The position numbers and the translations under genes were made by a program. Below, piece after piece: positions 34,012 to 43,223 of a DNA stretch of 64,000 nt (position 1 is its first letter; each line of letters starts with the position of its first letter). The stretch lies in assembly GCF_030848505.1 (NCBI RefSeq), contig NZ_JAVDDU010000002.1, positions 605,777-669,776 on the forward strand, given 5' to 3'. The notes under the pieces are model-generated. The model saw nothing but the letters and a program-made list of their open reading frames with translations, did not search any database and was not told where the DNA came from. Source of the stretch: Marinimicrobium hydrolyticum. Its GTDB lineage: Bacteria; Pseudomonadota; Gammaproteobacteria; Pseudomonadales; Cellvibrionaceae.

Positions 34012-34789
34012 TTTTTTACTCTATGCACTTTTATCCGGTCTGGGCGTGGCTGTTGTGGCCGGCCCGCTTGGCGCCTTTGCCGTATGGCGCCGTATGGCGT
34101 ACTTTGGCGACACCCTGGCGCATTCGGCACTGTTGGGGGTAACGTTTGGGTTGCTGCTGCAGATTAACCTGAATTTCGCTGTCGCCATGGGGTGTTTACT
34201 ACTGGCTTTGGTGTTGGTCGCGCTGCAACAGAATCGACTGCTCGCGACAGACACATTACTGGGGATTCTGTCCCACTCCACTCTGGCTCTGGGCCTAGTA
34301 ACTTTGAGCCTGTTTACTGATAGCCGTATTGATTTGCTTGCCTACCTGTTCGGCGACATTCTGTCCGCCAACCGGGCCGACGTGATCACTATTTGGCTGA
34401 TTAGCCTTGTGGTGGGCGCTCTACTGATCTGGTTATGGCGGCCGCTACTGGCCATTACGGTGCATGAGGAGTTGGCCCAGGTCGAGGGTGTTCGTGTTAC
34501 GGCGGTGCGCACCGCGTTGATGCTACTGATGGCGCTGGTGATTGCCATAGCCATGAAGGTCGTCGGGGCGCTACTGATTACCGCGCTGTTAATCATTCCC
34601 GCTGCCGCTAGCCGGCGCCTGACCCACACACCCGAGCACATGGCCATTGGCGCCAGCCTACTCGGGTGCCTGTCTGTCGGCGGCGGGCTGGCGGCCTCTT
34701 TCCTGTGGGACACGCCGGCAGGCCCGTCCATCGTCCTCAGCGCCGCGTTGTTGTTTGTACTTTCGTTGCTGGTACGCCAACCCCGTTAA
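34004..34789 (+). CDS. znuB: Zinc ABC transporter permease ZnuB
   Basis: A 261-aa ABC-3 family permease with about eight membrane helices. The start is the ATG of '[12 protein letters not shown]', which overlaps the znuC stop by eight bases; the longer open frame upstream lies wholly inside znuC. Motifs of the family include '[27 protein letters not shown]' (two joined conserved parts near residues 20-45) and '[12 protein letters not shown]'. It forms the membrane channel for zinc with ZnuC. The operon appears to end here or at the short gene that follows after about 100 bases. Confidence 0.93.
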   Translation: MPDFLLYALLSGLGVAVVAGPLGAFAVWRRMAYFGDTLAHSALLGVTFGLLLQINLNFAVAMGCLLLALVLVALQQNRLLATDTLLGILSHSTLALGLVTLSLFTDSRIDLLAYLFGDILSANRADVITIWLISLVVGALLIWLWRPLLAITVHEELAQVEGVRVTAVRTALMLLMALVIAIAMKVVGALLITALLIIPAAASRRLTHTPEHMAIGASLLGCLSVGGGLAASFLWDTPAGPSIVLSAALLFVLSLLVRQPR

Positions 34790-34891
34790 AAACCCTTGCA
34801 CGACCACCCCACCTCTATGCGATACTATGCGCCAGCGTCCGATGGCGTAGTTTCGCTTAAATATTCAGCTCATGCATAAAGGATAGTGCTT

Positions 34892-35107
34892 ATGGCCAGC
34901 CCCAACATAGTGATTGGCAACGAACTTGTAAACGGAGATTTAGTGTCGGAAAAGCTGCACCAGGATATCGCCTTCCTGGCTAACCGAATTGAACGCCTGA
35001 ATCGCCAACCCTCCCCCAATCCCCAAGTCATCAAAGTCTATCAGGACATGCTCGATAGCCGTAACGCGGTACTCGACTGGCTGAACCGTGAGCAACGCGT
35101 AGGTTGA
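34892..35107 (+). CDS. Short hypothetical protein, 71 aa
   Basis: The ATG follows AAAGGA at a spacing of about eight bases. The product is polar and helical, with no signal peptide or membrane segment ('NELVNGDLVSEKLHQDIAFL' at the front, a Tyr/Asp-rich end). It has the look of a conserved small cytoplasmic protein, but I do not recognise the family. It may be co-transcribed with the znu genes or stand alone; a possible promoter lies in the 100-base gap upstream, which I could not define. Confidence 0.6.
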   Translation: MASPNIVIGNELVNGDLVSEKLHQDIAFLANRIERLNRQPSPNPQVIKVYQDMLDSRNAVLDWLNREQRVG

Positions 35108-35239
35108 ACGTCACTAAAAGTGCGTTGGGCCTAGACTAGTTATTGGAAATACGAAAAGCTCAGAAGGTCCGCCCGGAGGGGTAAGAGGTTCTGGGTTTAT
35201 CTCACTAGTAGCTGCTTCGTAAGCAAGCCCAACGGCCGC

Positions 35240-35346
35240 GCAGGGTGAGTGTTCAGCAAACGTCGTGAACCCATCCGTGGGGACTGCCTCACCGGAGCGC
35301 CGGCCGAAAGGTCCCTCTTTTGAGGCTTGCTGAACACTCACCCTGC
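35240..35346. repeat. 107-nt element with perfect 20-bp terminal inverted repeats
   Basis: The 320-base gap 35108-35428 has no gene I can support. It contains arms 35240-35259 and 35327-35346 that are exact 20-base reverse complements, enclosing 67 bases with further inner pairings. Only one copy is seen here. Length and perfect ends suggest a small mobile element of the MITE or REP-like kind, or a very strong RNA structure between two transcription units. No target-site duplication is obvious. Confidence 0.7.
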
Positions 35347-35428
35347 ACGTCCTTAGTAGTCTCAGATACCGAGTTCTTTTCCCCAATCCCTAGCCGCTGT
35401 ATTCATTGTCTGAGCGCTGAGACGCGCC

Positions 35429-36133
35429 TTAGAATGGAAAGCTGTTCACGATGGTGCGATAGGCTGTCTGCATGGAGCCAGTGTTAAATGGTGAGGTAAA
35501 AATAGCGTGGTAATCGCCTTTGGGGTTAATCAGAGTAATGTGCCCGCTGTGATCCACGGTGTAATCGTCACCCTGAGTTACCTTGGCAAACGCTACGTTT
35601 AACTCGTTGGCAAAACGGCGGATGGTCAGAAACTCTCCGGTCACGCCCACAAAATCTTCATGAAAATACGGCACATAATCGGCCAACACCTCAGGGGTAT
35701 CCCGGGCCGGGTCCAAACTGACCATCAGCACTTGGGTCTGTTCCGCCATGTCGGCGGGCAGCTCATTCACCAAACGGCTGAGATCCACCATAGCCAGGGG
35801 GCAAATATCCGGGCAATGGGTAAAACCGAAAAAGATAAACGTCCACTTGCCCTTCAAGTCTTCCCGGGTGAAGCTCTCACCGCGATGATCCACCAACTCA
35901 AAGTCCGTGAACCGACGCGGTTGCTCCAGCAGTACCGCGCCCTGCTCCCGCAAGGCCTCCCGATCTACCACGGGGGCGCGGGTGACATTAAACACCAGCA
36001 TTCCAATGACTAACGCCACCGCCAATATCAGCACCACCACGGTGCGGCGAATACCGCGCTTGCGATCAGCGTCTAAGTGTGGATGGGAGGATTGGTCTTT
36101 CTCAGGACTTTCTTGACTCACGGACAACTCCAA
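35429..36133 (-). CDS. SCO1/SenC copper chaperone
   Basis: A 234-aa membrane-anchored thioredoxin-fold protein that delivers copper to the CuA site of cytochrome c oxidase. One helix (30-50) anchors it. The copper ligands are C107 and C111 ('HCPDICP') and H195 ('VDHSG'). It is the last gene of the leftward SURF1-CxxxC protein-ctaA-ctaB-sco set, with six bases separating it from ctaB. Its client would be subunit II at 43-44 kb. Confidence 0.93.
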   Translation of the reverse strand: MELSVSQESPEKDQSSHPHLDADRKRGIRRTVVVLILAVALVIGMLVFNVTRAPVVDREALREQGAVLLEQPRRFTDFELVDHRGESFTREDLKGKWTFIFFGFTHCPDICPLAMVDLSRLVNELPADMAEQTQVLMVSLDPARDTPEVLADYVPYFHEDFVGVTGEFLTIRRFANELNVAFAKVTQGDDYTVDHSGHITLINPKGDYHAIFTSPFNTGSMQTAYRTIVNSFPF

Positions 36134-36139
36134 ACAACA

Positions 36140-37069
36140 TTAACCGCCGCTCAAATAATCGGCGGGCACCGGCAACAAATAATGATCCAGTAACATAACC
36201 ACAAACAGCGCCATTAAGTAGACGATGGAATACTTGAAGGTATCCATGCCCACCGAGGGCTTTTTGCTGACCAAAAGAACCACCGACCAGTAAATAAACC
36301 CCGCGCCCAGCACCAAGGCACCGAGCAGGTACAGCCAGTTCAGCATGCCGGTAATGTAGGGCAGCACCGTCACAAGCACCAGAATCAAGGTGTACAGCAG
36401 GATATGCACTTTGGTGTAGTGCTCACCGTGGGTAACCGGCAGCATGGGTATCTCCGCCTTGGCGTACTCGTCCTTACGGTGCACAGCCAGGGCCCAAAAA
36501 TGCGGAGGTGTCCATGCAAAGATAATCAGCACCAACAACAGTGCATGGCCGTGGATCTCGCCAGTAACGGCGGTCCAACCCAGCAGCGGCGGCGCAGCGC
36601 CGGCAATACCACCGATCACAATGTTCTGGGGCGTGGCTCGCTTGAGAAACAGGGTGTACACCACCGCATAACCCAACAAAGAAACCAGAGTCAGTACTGC
36701 TGTCAGGGTGTTAATAAACACCACCAACAGAGTCATACCAGCCAAGCCGATCACCAAGGCGAACAGGCCGGCATGCCAGGGGTCTACCCGCCCTGTGGCG
36801 ACAGGCCGGTTAAACGTGCGCGCCATTTTTTTGTCCACCTGGCGATCCACCAGATGATTGACCGCAGCCGCGGAACCGGCACAGAGCGCGATACCGAGAT
36901 TGCCGATGATCAGTACATCCAAAGGCACCATGCCTGGCACGGCCAGAAGCATGCCAATGATGGCGGTGAGGATCATCAGCATGACCACCCGGGGCTTGCA
37001 CAGCTCGTAGTAGTCCCGCCAAGTAGCGGGTGCGGGTGCGAGATGGCTGCTCTCGGTTGCTTTACTCAT
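36140..37069 (-). CDS. ctaB: Protoheme IX farnesyltransferase (heme O synthase)
   Basis: A 309-aa UbiA-family membrane prenyltransferase (also called CyoE or COX10) that adds a farnesyl group to heme B to form heme O. About eight or nine membrane helices are visible. The first Asp-rich region is 'NHLVDRQVDKKMARTFNRP' (91-109) and a second polar loop is 'HRKDEYAKAEIPMLPVTHG'. It works with CtaA, encoded just upstream, to supply heme A to the oxidase in this window. Starts and stops in this unit are closely spaced. Confidence 0.95.
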   Translation of the reverse strand: MSKATESSHLAPAPATWRDYYELCKPRVVMLMILTAIIGMLLAVPGMVPLDVLIIGNLGIALCAGSAAAVNHLVDRQVDKKMARTFNRPVATGRVDPWHAGLFALVIGLAGMTLLVVFINTLTAVLTLVSLLGYAVVYTLFLKRATPQNIVIGGIAGAAPPLLGWTAVTGEIHGHALLLVLIIFAWTPPHFWALAVHRKDEYAKAEIPMLPVTHGEHYTKVHILLYTLILVLVTVLPYITGMLNWLYLLGALVLGAGFIYWSVVLLVSKKPSVGMDTFKYSIVYLMALFVVMLLDHYLLPVPADYLSGG

Positions 37070-37101
37070 CAGATGGGGGCCTTAATTTGCCAGCGGTGCA
37101 C

Positions 37102-38136
37102 TTAGTGCCGCTGGGCTGTGTAGGTGCGATGGGCGAGGGTTACCAGTGTCAATAACAGTAACGCACCCCCGGCATTGTGGGCAACCGCTACCGCCAGAGG
37201 CAGAGACGCCAGGATGTTGGTGACGCCCAAGGCCACTTGCACCGCAAGGACACCGGCAATTATCAACGCCATACGCTGAGGTCTGCGATGCTTAATCTGC
37301 CACAGACGCCAACACAGCAGTCCCGCCAGTAGGATCACCACTAGAGCGCCCAAGCGGTGAGTCACGTGAATCGCGGTGCGAGCATCACTTTCCAGCAATC
37401 CGCCCAGATAGTTGGGGCCCACGTCCTGAGCGAAATTGAAGCCCTGGCGGAAGTCCATCTCTGGCCACCACTGACCATGGCACTGGGGAAAATCGGTGCA
37501 TGCCAGAGCCGCATAATTGGCGCTGACCCAGCCGCCCAGGGCAATCTGGGCAACAACAACAATAATCACCAACCACAGCAGCGACGTGATACCGCGCAGG
37601 CGTCGTACGCTGTTGGAGGGCATGCGCCACCGGTGGCCTGCGTAACGCTGGCTAAGCAGCCACAGTAATGACAGCGTGGCAAAGCCGCCCAACAAATGCG
37701 CCACCACAACCTGCGGCCACAACTTTAGGGTAACCGTCCACATGCCAAACAAGGCTTGCACAATCACCAGGATTAGCAGCCCCAAGGTGAGTTTGCGCGG
37801 ATAGCTATGCTCCGGGTCGCGGCTAGCCCGCCGCCAAGTGGCGATGGTCAGGCCTAGGATCATCAGGCCCAGAATCCCGGCCGCGTAACGGTGCACCATC
37901 TCCGGCCAGGTTTTGTCGTGCTCCACCGGGAATTCAGGAAAGGCAGCCTCGGCGCGAGCTACGGCCTCATCCGATTTAGGCCAGGTTAAATGCCCGTAAC
38001 AACCGGGCCAGTCTGGGCATCCCAAACCGGCATCCACTAGCCGAGTAAAAGCACCCAGTACAACCACAATAACGCAAAAAGCGGTGGCCGCTAGTGCCCA
38101 GCGATACATTTGAGGGGATTTTTTTGTCTCGTTCAC
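37102..38136 (-). CDS. ctaA: Heme A synthase (COX15/CtaA)
   Basis: A 344-aa multi-pass membrane oxygenase that turns heme O into heme A. About eight helices are present, in two four-helix halves. Heme-ligand histidines fall in 'VEHDKTWPEMVHRYAAG' in the first half and 'IHVTHRLGA' and 'AVAHNAGG' in the second. The loop cysteine pair around 'CPDWPGCYG' is the COX15-type redox pair. It lies between the CxxxC protein gene (six-base gap) and ctaB. Confidence 0.94.
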   Translation of the reverse strand: MNETKKSPQMYRWALAATAFCVIVVVLGAFTRLVDAGLGCPDWPGCYGHLTWPKSDEAVARAEAAFPEFPVEHDKTWPEMVHRYAAGILGLMILGLTIATWRRASRDPEHSYPRKLTLGLLILVIVQALFGMWTVTLKLWPQVVVAHLLGGFATLSLLWLLSQRYAGHRWRMPSNSVRRLRGITSLLWLVIIVVVAQIALGGWVSANYAALACTDFPQCHGQWWPEMDFRQGFNFAQDVGPNYLGGLLESDARTAIHVTHRLGALVVILLAGLLCWRLWQIKHRRPQRMALIIAGVLAVQVALGVTNILASLPLAVAVAHNAGGALLLLTLVTLAHRTYTAQRH

Positions 38137-38142
38137 GCCGTT

Positions 38143-38784
38143 TTAGTCCTCGTAGGTTACTTTCAACATGCGTTTGATATCTGTTAGCAGTTGGTTGCCT
38201 GAGTGGCCTGGATCATAAGCCATCATCAGGTATCCTGACTGGTCCATCAGATAGTAGTGTCCTTCGGCCACTGGCTCGCTTCCCGCTAAATTTGTTTGAC
38301 CCAAAAGATCAGACAGGCGGTTTTCGGCTAAACGCATTACCCGCAGGCCCGGATGCTCCTGCTCCAAAAATGTGGCCAAGTTGGCCTCCACTGCTTCGTT
38401 CTCTCCCAGCAACAGGAAGCGCTCCATTCTATAGGCGTCGCTCCCCAAACGCACATGCACTTGCCGGGTTAGAAAGAGAGTTTGCTCACACTGGGTATTA
38501 CAGCCACCAAAGGCGGGCACCAGCAAACGCCAGCGCCGACGTTCACTGCTCAGATCCCACTGCTCTGCCGCACCTTGCTCCACCAGTTGTAGTTGCGCCA
38601 CCGGTTGGGGGGGCGTTAACAACACACCCTCATTGGCCGTGCCTGAGGGCATGCCGATGCCTGTGTGGTAAACCACCATGGCGGCTACCAAGGGCAAGGC
38701 CACTACCAGCATGATGGCAGAGGCCATAATTCGGCCTCGCCACAGAGCCGCCTTGCTAAATTCGCGTGGAGATTCAGAATTCAT
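38143..38784 (-). CDS. SCO-like thioredoxin-fold protein of the oxidase assembly set
   Basis: A 213-aa protein with one N-terminal membrane helix (19-40) and a periplasmic domain. It has a CxxxC pair (C95-N-T-Q-C99) and a later His (H176 in 'EGHYYLMDQSG'), the same three-ligand layout as SCO proteins, though the surrounding sequence is divergent. Such genes commonly sit between SURF1 and ctaA in gammaproteobacteria and are usually left as hypothetical. I infer a copper chaperone or a thiol reductase for the CuA or CuB site. It is co-transcribed with SURF1 (seven-base gap) and ctaA. Confidence 0.7.
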   Translation of the reverse strand: MNSESPREFSKAALWRGRIMASAIMLVVALPLVAAMVVYHTGIGMPSGTANEGVLLTPPQPVAQLQLVEQGAAEQWDLSSERRRWRLLVPAFGGCNTQCEQTLFLTRQVHVRLGSDAYRMERFLLLGENEAVEANLATFLEQEHPGLRVMRLAENRLSDLLGQTNLAGSEPVAEGHYYLMDQSGYLMMAYDPGHSGNQLLTDIKRMLKVTYED

Positions 38785-38791
38785 TCAGTAC

Positions 38792-39550
38792 TCACTTCTT
38801 AGATCGGCGGCTGCGCCACCAGGCGAGCACATTACTGTTGGCAAACAAAAACCACACCACCAATGCCGCCGCCATGGCGAACCACTGAAAGGCATAGCCC
38901 AGGTGTGTATGGGCGGTCATATTAACCGCCTGCCAGCCGGTTTCAAAGGCTCCCGGACTGGTTTCGGCGATACGAAGGTAGGGCACCGCCAACGGCCGAC
39001 CCAATTGCTCAGCCATGGCGTCGGTCTCGATCGCCATCACCACTCGGGGCCACTCGCTGGTAAGGCTTGATGCGTCCAGCATGGGATGATGAGAGACAGT
39101 CGCCAGTTCAGCGAAGATACTCCTCTCGCCGCGAACCGGTGGCACCGGCGGTAGTTGCTGTCGATCTCCGGTGCCCTGTAGCCAACCTCGGTTGACCAGA
39201 ATCCAAGTACCATTCTCCAATTGAAACGGAGATACCACTTCGTAACCTACCCGGCCCCGTCGTTGTTTATTGTCGAGCAACCATGTATGTTCGTTGTCGA
39301 ATTGCCCTCGGGCGATGACCCGCTGAAACGGCTCTAATACCTCTAGGTTGTCGCCGCTCAGCTCAATGGGTGGAGCGCTCTGTCGAGCCGCAAAACTGGC
39401 CTCAATGGCGCGCTTTTCTGCCCCTCGGTCCAATTGCCAAAACCCCAAAGTCAGCAACAGCGGCAACGCCAAAGCGGCCACGGCGGTGATTTTCCAGTTG
39501 AGACTGAACCGTAATCGGACGGGGCTGGATGGTTCTTGAACGAAGCTCAC
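38792..39550 (-). CDS. SURF1 family oxidase assembly protein
   Basis: A 252-aa SURF1/Shy1 protein with the typical two membrane helices, one near the N-terminus (20-40) and one near the C-terminus (218-240), flanking a periplasmic domain. Family motifs include 'LGFWQLDRGAEKR', 'LLDNKQRRGRVGYEV' and 'ILVNRGWLQG'. It helps insert heme A into subunit I. It is first in the leftward assembly unit and divergent from the small DUF2909 gene. Confidence 0.92.
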   Translation of the reverse strand: MSFVQEPSSPVRLRFSLNWKITAVAALALPLLLTLGFWQLDRGAEKRAIEASFAARQSAPPIELSGDNLEVLEPFQRVIARGQFDNEHTWLLDNKQRRGRVGYEVVSPFQLENGTWILVNRGWLQGTGDRQQLPPVPPVRGERSIFAELATVSHHPMLDASSLTSEWPRVVMAIETDAMAEQLGRPLAVPYLRIAETSPGAFETGWQAVNMTAHTHLGYAFQWFAMAAALVVWFLFANSNVLAWWRSRRSKK

Positions 39551-39650
39551 GGCTTGATACCCTTAACACCGGGTGCGCGGCATAAATCCTGAGCGCACTG
39601 TCCAGCATAGACGGACTAACAGAGTATTCCTTTGAAATTAGAGAATGAAT

Positions 39651-39875
39651 ATGTGGCTTAAAATCTTAATTGTGGTGTTGTTCATTGGCGTTGTCCTGAG
39701 TCTAGGCAGCGGCCTGCGCTTCTTGCTCAAGGACATGGGGGTACCGGAGTCCAAACGCACACTGTACGCATTGGGCGTACGGGTATGTCTGGCGACCGTA
39801 ATGATGGCGCTCATCTTTTACGGATTTCACAGCGGCATTCTGACCAGCCAAGCACCTTGGGATGCCGGCCCTTAA
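39651..39875 (+). CDS. DUF2909 twin-helix membrane protein
   Basis: A 74-aa protein with two membrane helices joined by a short loop containing 'LKDMGVPESKRT'. This matches DUF2909, a small family regularly found among cytochrome oxidase genes of gammaproteobacteria. The ATG encoding 'MWLK' is chosen because the family usually starts so and GAGA lies six bases before it; an ATG two codons earlier is possible. It probably associates with the oxidase or its assembly, but no function has been shown to my knowledge. Confidence 0.8.
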   Translation: MWLKILIVVLFIGVVLSLGSGLRFLLKDMGVPESKRTLYALGVRVCLATVMMALIFYGFHSGILTSQAPWDAGP

Positions 39876-39891
39876 GGGCACGGATTAAACA

Positions 39892-39921
39892 CGGGCAGGC
39901 CGTTAGTCAACGGCCTGCCCG
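39892..39921. terminator. Strong hairpin between convergent DUF2909 and coxC genes
   Basis: A perfect 13-base stem, CGGGCAGGCCGTT with AACGGCCTGCCCG, closed by an AGTC tetraloop. T-rich sequence follows on the plus side. It should end transcription from both directions. Confidence 0.85.
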
Positions 39922-39930
39922 ATTGGTTTC

Positions 39931-40989
39931 TTAACCGAAGATATACACTGCGAAGAACAAGCCTACCCAGACCACATCCACGAAGTGCCAATACCAGCTT
40001 GCCGCATCAAAGCCGAAGCTGTCCTCAGACGAGAAGTGGCCCTTAAGCACAGAGCGGAACCACATCACCGCCAGCATGAAGGTACCCAACAGTACGTGCG
40101 CACCGTGGAACCCAGTCAGCATAAAGAACGTTGCACCATAGATACCGGTATCGAGCGTCAAACCCATATCTCTGTAGGCGATAACGTACTCCCAGGCCTG
40201 CAGAGTCATAAAAATTAACGCCAGAACGATGGTTACGCCCAGCCAGACGTTAAAAGGCTTGCGTGCGTTTTTCTTAATGGCACTGTGCGCGAAGTGACAC
40301 GTAACACTGGATGCGAGAAGTATCACGGTGTTCCAGAACGGCAACCAAGTCCACAGGGACGCTGCGTCACGGAAGCTCATGCTCTGATCCGGGCCCGTGA
40401 CGTTAGCAGCATCACCGTGCACAGCCATGTCCGGGGTTACCATGAGCGGCCAATTCGCCTCAAAGCCCGGCCACAATAAAACGTTCTCGGCACCGTGCCC
40501 TTCGCCGGCGAGCCAGGGCAAAGCCAGGGTCCGAACGTAAAACAGTGCACCAAAGAAGGCGGCGAAAAACATCACTTCACTGAAAATAAACCAGCCCATG
40601 CCCCACACGTAAGAACGCTTTAGCTGGGGGCTGTTCAAGCCCGCAATGTTCTCTCGGATAACAATGGAGAACCAATTCCAGATGACGCCAGCGAAGGCCA
40701 AGCCACCCAAGGCAAAAACCATTGGGCCAGTAAGGAGATTTGACAGAGTTTCCGAAGCGGCGCTGACCACGACAAACATGATAATGCCTGCCACGATGGT
40801 TAACCGGCGGCTCCAGTCAAACAGTGCAGCCGCAAAAACAAACAACGCCACTGCCACGATCAGCGGGCTGGTGGTTACACCACTCAGCCAGGCCGACGCT
40901 CCAAATACCGTAAGAAACATGCCGATACTGGCCAACAGGGGCAGCTTACTCTGTTCCGGTACGTAGTAGTTTCCTTCGCTTGTTGCCAT
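39931..40989 (-). CDS. coxC: Cytochrome c oxidase subunit III
   Basis: A 352-aa subunit III with seven or more membrane helices. It is longer than the roughly 270-aa core because of an extra loop (about 170-215) between helices. Family motifs are 'WGMGWFIFSEVMFFAAFFGA' and the C-terminal 'ASWYWHFVDVVWVGLFFAVY'; the conserved acidic and His residues of the lipid pocket ('GFHGAHV') are present. It is last in the leftward coxB-coxA-ctaG-coxC unit. The hairpin just after its stop probably ends the transcript. Confidence 0.95.
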   Translation of the reverse strand: MATSEGNYYVPEQSKLPLLASIGMFLTVFGASAWLSGVTTSPLIVAVALFVFAAALFDWSRRLTIVAGIIMFVVVSAASETLSNLLTGPMVFALGGLAFAGVIWNWFSIVIRENIAGLNSPQLKRSYVWGMGWFIFSEVMFFAAFFGALFYVRTLALPWLAGEGHGAENVLLWPGFEANWPLMVTPDMAVHGDAANVTGPDQSMSFRDAASLWTWLPFWNTVILLASSVTCHFAHSAIKKNARKPFNVWLGVTIVLALIFMTLQAWEYVIAYRDMGLTLDTGIYGATFFMLTGFHGAHVLLGTFMLAVMWFRSVLKGHFSSEDSFGFDAASWYWHFVDVVWVGLFFAVYIFG

Positions 40990-41038
40990 TTTTTAGTCTC
41001 CGCGCTACTCAGATGGCGCTACTTATAAAGGTTAAACA

Positions 41039-41638
41039 CTAATTTGTTGCGGCTGCGACTCGGCCCGAATTTCTTTCGGCGGCCGCTCTGCTCGACCCGA
41101 ACCGATCGGTCACATCAAACAGGGTATAGGAGAGCGTGATGGTGTTTACCGAAGCCGGAATGTCGCGATCCACGATAAAAAGCATGGGCATTTCGGCTCG
41201 CTCGCCTGCCGTCAGCGGCTGCTGTTCAAAACAAAAGCACTCGGTTTTGTGGAAATAGTTTGCGGCCATAAAAGGGGTCAGACTCGGGATGGCCTGCCCC
41301 ACCATGTCACGTTCAGTCGGGTTATACGCGCTGTAATCGATGCGCACCTGTTCACCAGGGTGAACGTGCAAGGTACGCACCTCAGGGCCAAACTCCCAAG
41401 GCATGCCATCATTGTTGAAGGCGACAAACTGAACCCTAATGGTGCGACTTGTATCAGCCCCTCGTACATCCACTGCTTCGTAACGACCACCGGTTTTACC
41501 GTTCAAACCGGTGATCTCACAAAAGACCTCGTACATCGGCGGCATTATCCAGATGGCAAACACGAACATCCCTGTGGCCAAACCACACAACTTCAAACAC
41601 AGCGCTGTCAATGGATTACTTGGCATCGGCAGTTTCAT
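41039..41638 (-). CDS. ctaG: Cytochrome c oxidase assembly protein CtaG/Cox11
   Basis: A 199-aa copper-delivery protein with one N-terminal membrane helix (about 15-33) and a periplasmic immunoglobulin-like domain. The copper-binding cysteines are in 'FHKTECFCFEQQPL' (C-x-C), as in Cox11. It loads the CuB centre of subunit I. The place between coxA and coxC is the standard one. A gap of 20 bases separates it from coxA upstream. Confidence 0.94.
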   Translation of the reverse strand: MKLPMPSNPLTALCLKLCGLATGMFVFAIWIMPPMYEVFCEITGLNGKTGGRYEAVDVRGADTSRTIRVQFVAFNNDGMPWEFGPEVRTLHVHPGEQVRIDYSAYNPTERDMVGQAIPSLTPFMAANYFHKTECFCFEQQPLTAGERAEMPMLFIVDRDIPASVNTITLSYTLFDVTDRFGSSRAAAERNSGRVAAATN

Positions 41639-41658
41639 GATGGCACCTCTGGACGCGG

Positions 41659-43209
41659 TTACTTGATCTCAGGTGGCGTACTGAACGTATGGTAAGGCGC
41701 GGGAGAAGCTACAGTCCACTCCAGGCCTTCCGAGTTTTCCCAAACCCGGTCAGTCGCTTTTTTACCTCTAAAGATCGTATCCAGCACGATGTACAAGAAC
41801 AGAATCTGAGAGGCACCAAATATAAAGGCGCCCACACTGGAGATCATGTTCCAGTCCGCGAACATCATGTGGTAATCGGGAATCCGCCGAGGCATACCGG
41901 CCAAGCCAGCAAAGTGCATGGGGAAGAAAGTAACGTTCAGGCCCACAAAAGCTACCCAAAAATGCGTCTTACCCAAAATCTCGTTGTACATACGGCCGGT
42001 CCACTTAGGCAGCCAGTAGTATACCGCGGCAATAATAGAGAAGAGCGCGCCCGGCACCAGTACATAGTGGAAATGCGCCACTACGAAATAGGTGTCGTGA
42101 TACTGGAAGTCCGCCGGAGCGATCGCCAGCATAAGACCGGACAAACCACCGATAGTGAACAAAATCACGAACGCGATGGAAAACAGCATGGGCGTCTCGA
42201 ACGTCATGGCGCCTCGGAACATGGTCGCCACCCAGTTAAACACCTTAACCCCAGTGGGAACGGCAATCAGCATGGTGGCGTACATGAAGAACAACTCGCC
42301 CGCGATAGGCATACCCACCGTAAACATGTGGTGCGCCCATACAATAAAGCTGAGGAAGGCGATGGACGCTGAGGCGTAAACCATGGACGAGTAACCGAAC
42401 AGCGGCTTACGCGCAAAAGTCGGAATAATCGCACTGATAATGCCGAATGCCGGCAGAATCATGATGTACACCTCGGGGTGTCCGAAGAACCAGAAAATGT
42501 GCTGGAACAGTACCGGATCACCACCACCAGCGGCATCAAAGAAGCTGGTGCCGAAGTGAATATCCATCAGCATCATGGTGACCAGGCCAGCCAGTACCGG
42601 CATAACCGCAATCAAGAGGTAGGCGGTGATCAACCAGGTCCAGACGAACAGCGGCATTTTCATCAGAGTCATGCCGGGCGCACGCATGTTCAAAATGGTG
42701 GCCACAATGTTAATGGCCCCCATGATGGAGCTGGCACCCATGATGTGCACAGCAAAAATAAAGAATGTCACACTCTCTGGAGCGTAAGTGGTGGACAGGG
42801 GCGCGTAGAAAGTCCAACCGAAGTTGGGCGCACCGCCCGGCATAAACAAAGTGGACAGGAGCATGAAGAATGCGAAAGGCAGAATCCAGAAACTCCAGTT
42901 GTTCATGCGCGGCAGAGCCATATCCGGAGCACCGATCATCATCGGCAACATCCAGTTGGCCAGACCGACAAACGCCGGCATGATTGCCCCGAACACCATG
43001 ATCAACCCGTGCAGGGTGGTCATTTGGTTGAAGAAGTTGGGGTCGACAATTTGCATGCCGGGTTCAAACAGCTCAGCGCGAATTACCAACGCGAATATAC
43101 CGCCGATAATAAACATGGCGAAGCTGAACCAGAGGTACATGCTGCCGATGTCTTTGTGGTTGGTGGTGAACAACCAGCGGCTTAAACCTTTTGCGGGACC
43201 GTGTGCCAT
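41659..43209 (-). CDS. coxA: Cytochrome c oxidase subunit I (aa3 type)
   Basis: A 516-aa heme-copper oxidase core with 12 membrane helices. CuB and heme ligands appear in 'HPEVYIMILP' (His and Tyr of the cross-linked pair), 'WAHHMFTVG' (two His) and 'YFVVAHFHYV' (two His). The D- and K-channel residues are as in A1-type enzymes ('NFFNQMTTLHG', 'GHPEVY'). It reduces oxygen to water and pumps protons, taking electrons from subunit II. Length and motifs agree with the Paracoccus-type enzyme. Confidence 0.97.
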   Translation of the reverse strand: MAHGPAKGLSRWLFTTNHKDIGSMYLWFSFAMFIIGGIFALVIRAELFEPGMQIVDPNFFNQMTTLHGLIMVFGAIMPAFVGLANWMLPMMIGAPDMALPRMNNWSFWILPFAFFMLLSTLFMPGGAPNFGWTFYAPLSTTYAPESVTFFIFAVHIMGASSIMGAINIVATILNMRAPGMTLMKMPLFVWTWLITAYLLIAVMPVLAGLVTMMLMDIHFGTSFFDAAGGGDPVLFQHIFWFFGHPEVYIMILPAFGIISAIIPTFARKPLFGYSSMVYASASIAFLSFIVWAHHMFTVGMPIAGELFFMYATMLIAVPTGVKVFNWVATMFRGAMTFETPMLFSIAFVILFTIGGLSGLMLAIAPADFQYHDTYFVVAHFHYVLVPGALFSIIAAVYYWLPKWTGRMYNEILGKTHFWVAFVGLNVTFFPMHFAGLAGMPRRIPDYHMMFADWNMISSVGAFIFGASQILFLYIVLDTIFRGKKATDRVWENSEGLEWTVASPAPYHTFSTPPEIK

Positions 43210-43223
43210 TGCGAGTAAGCCTC

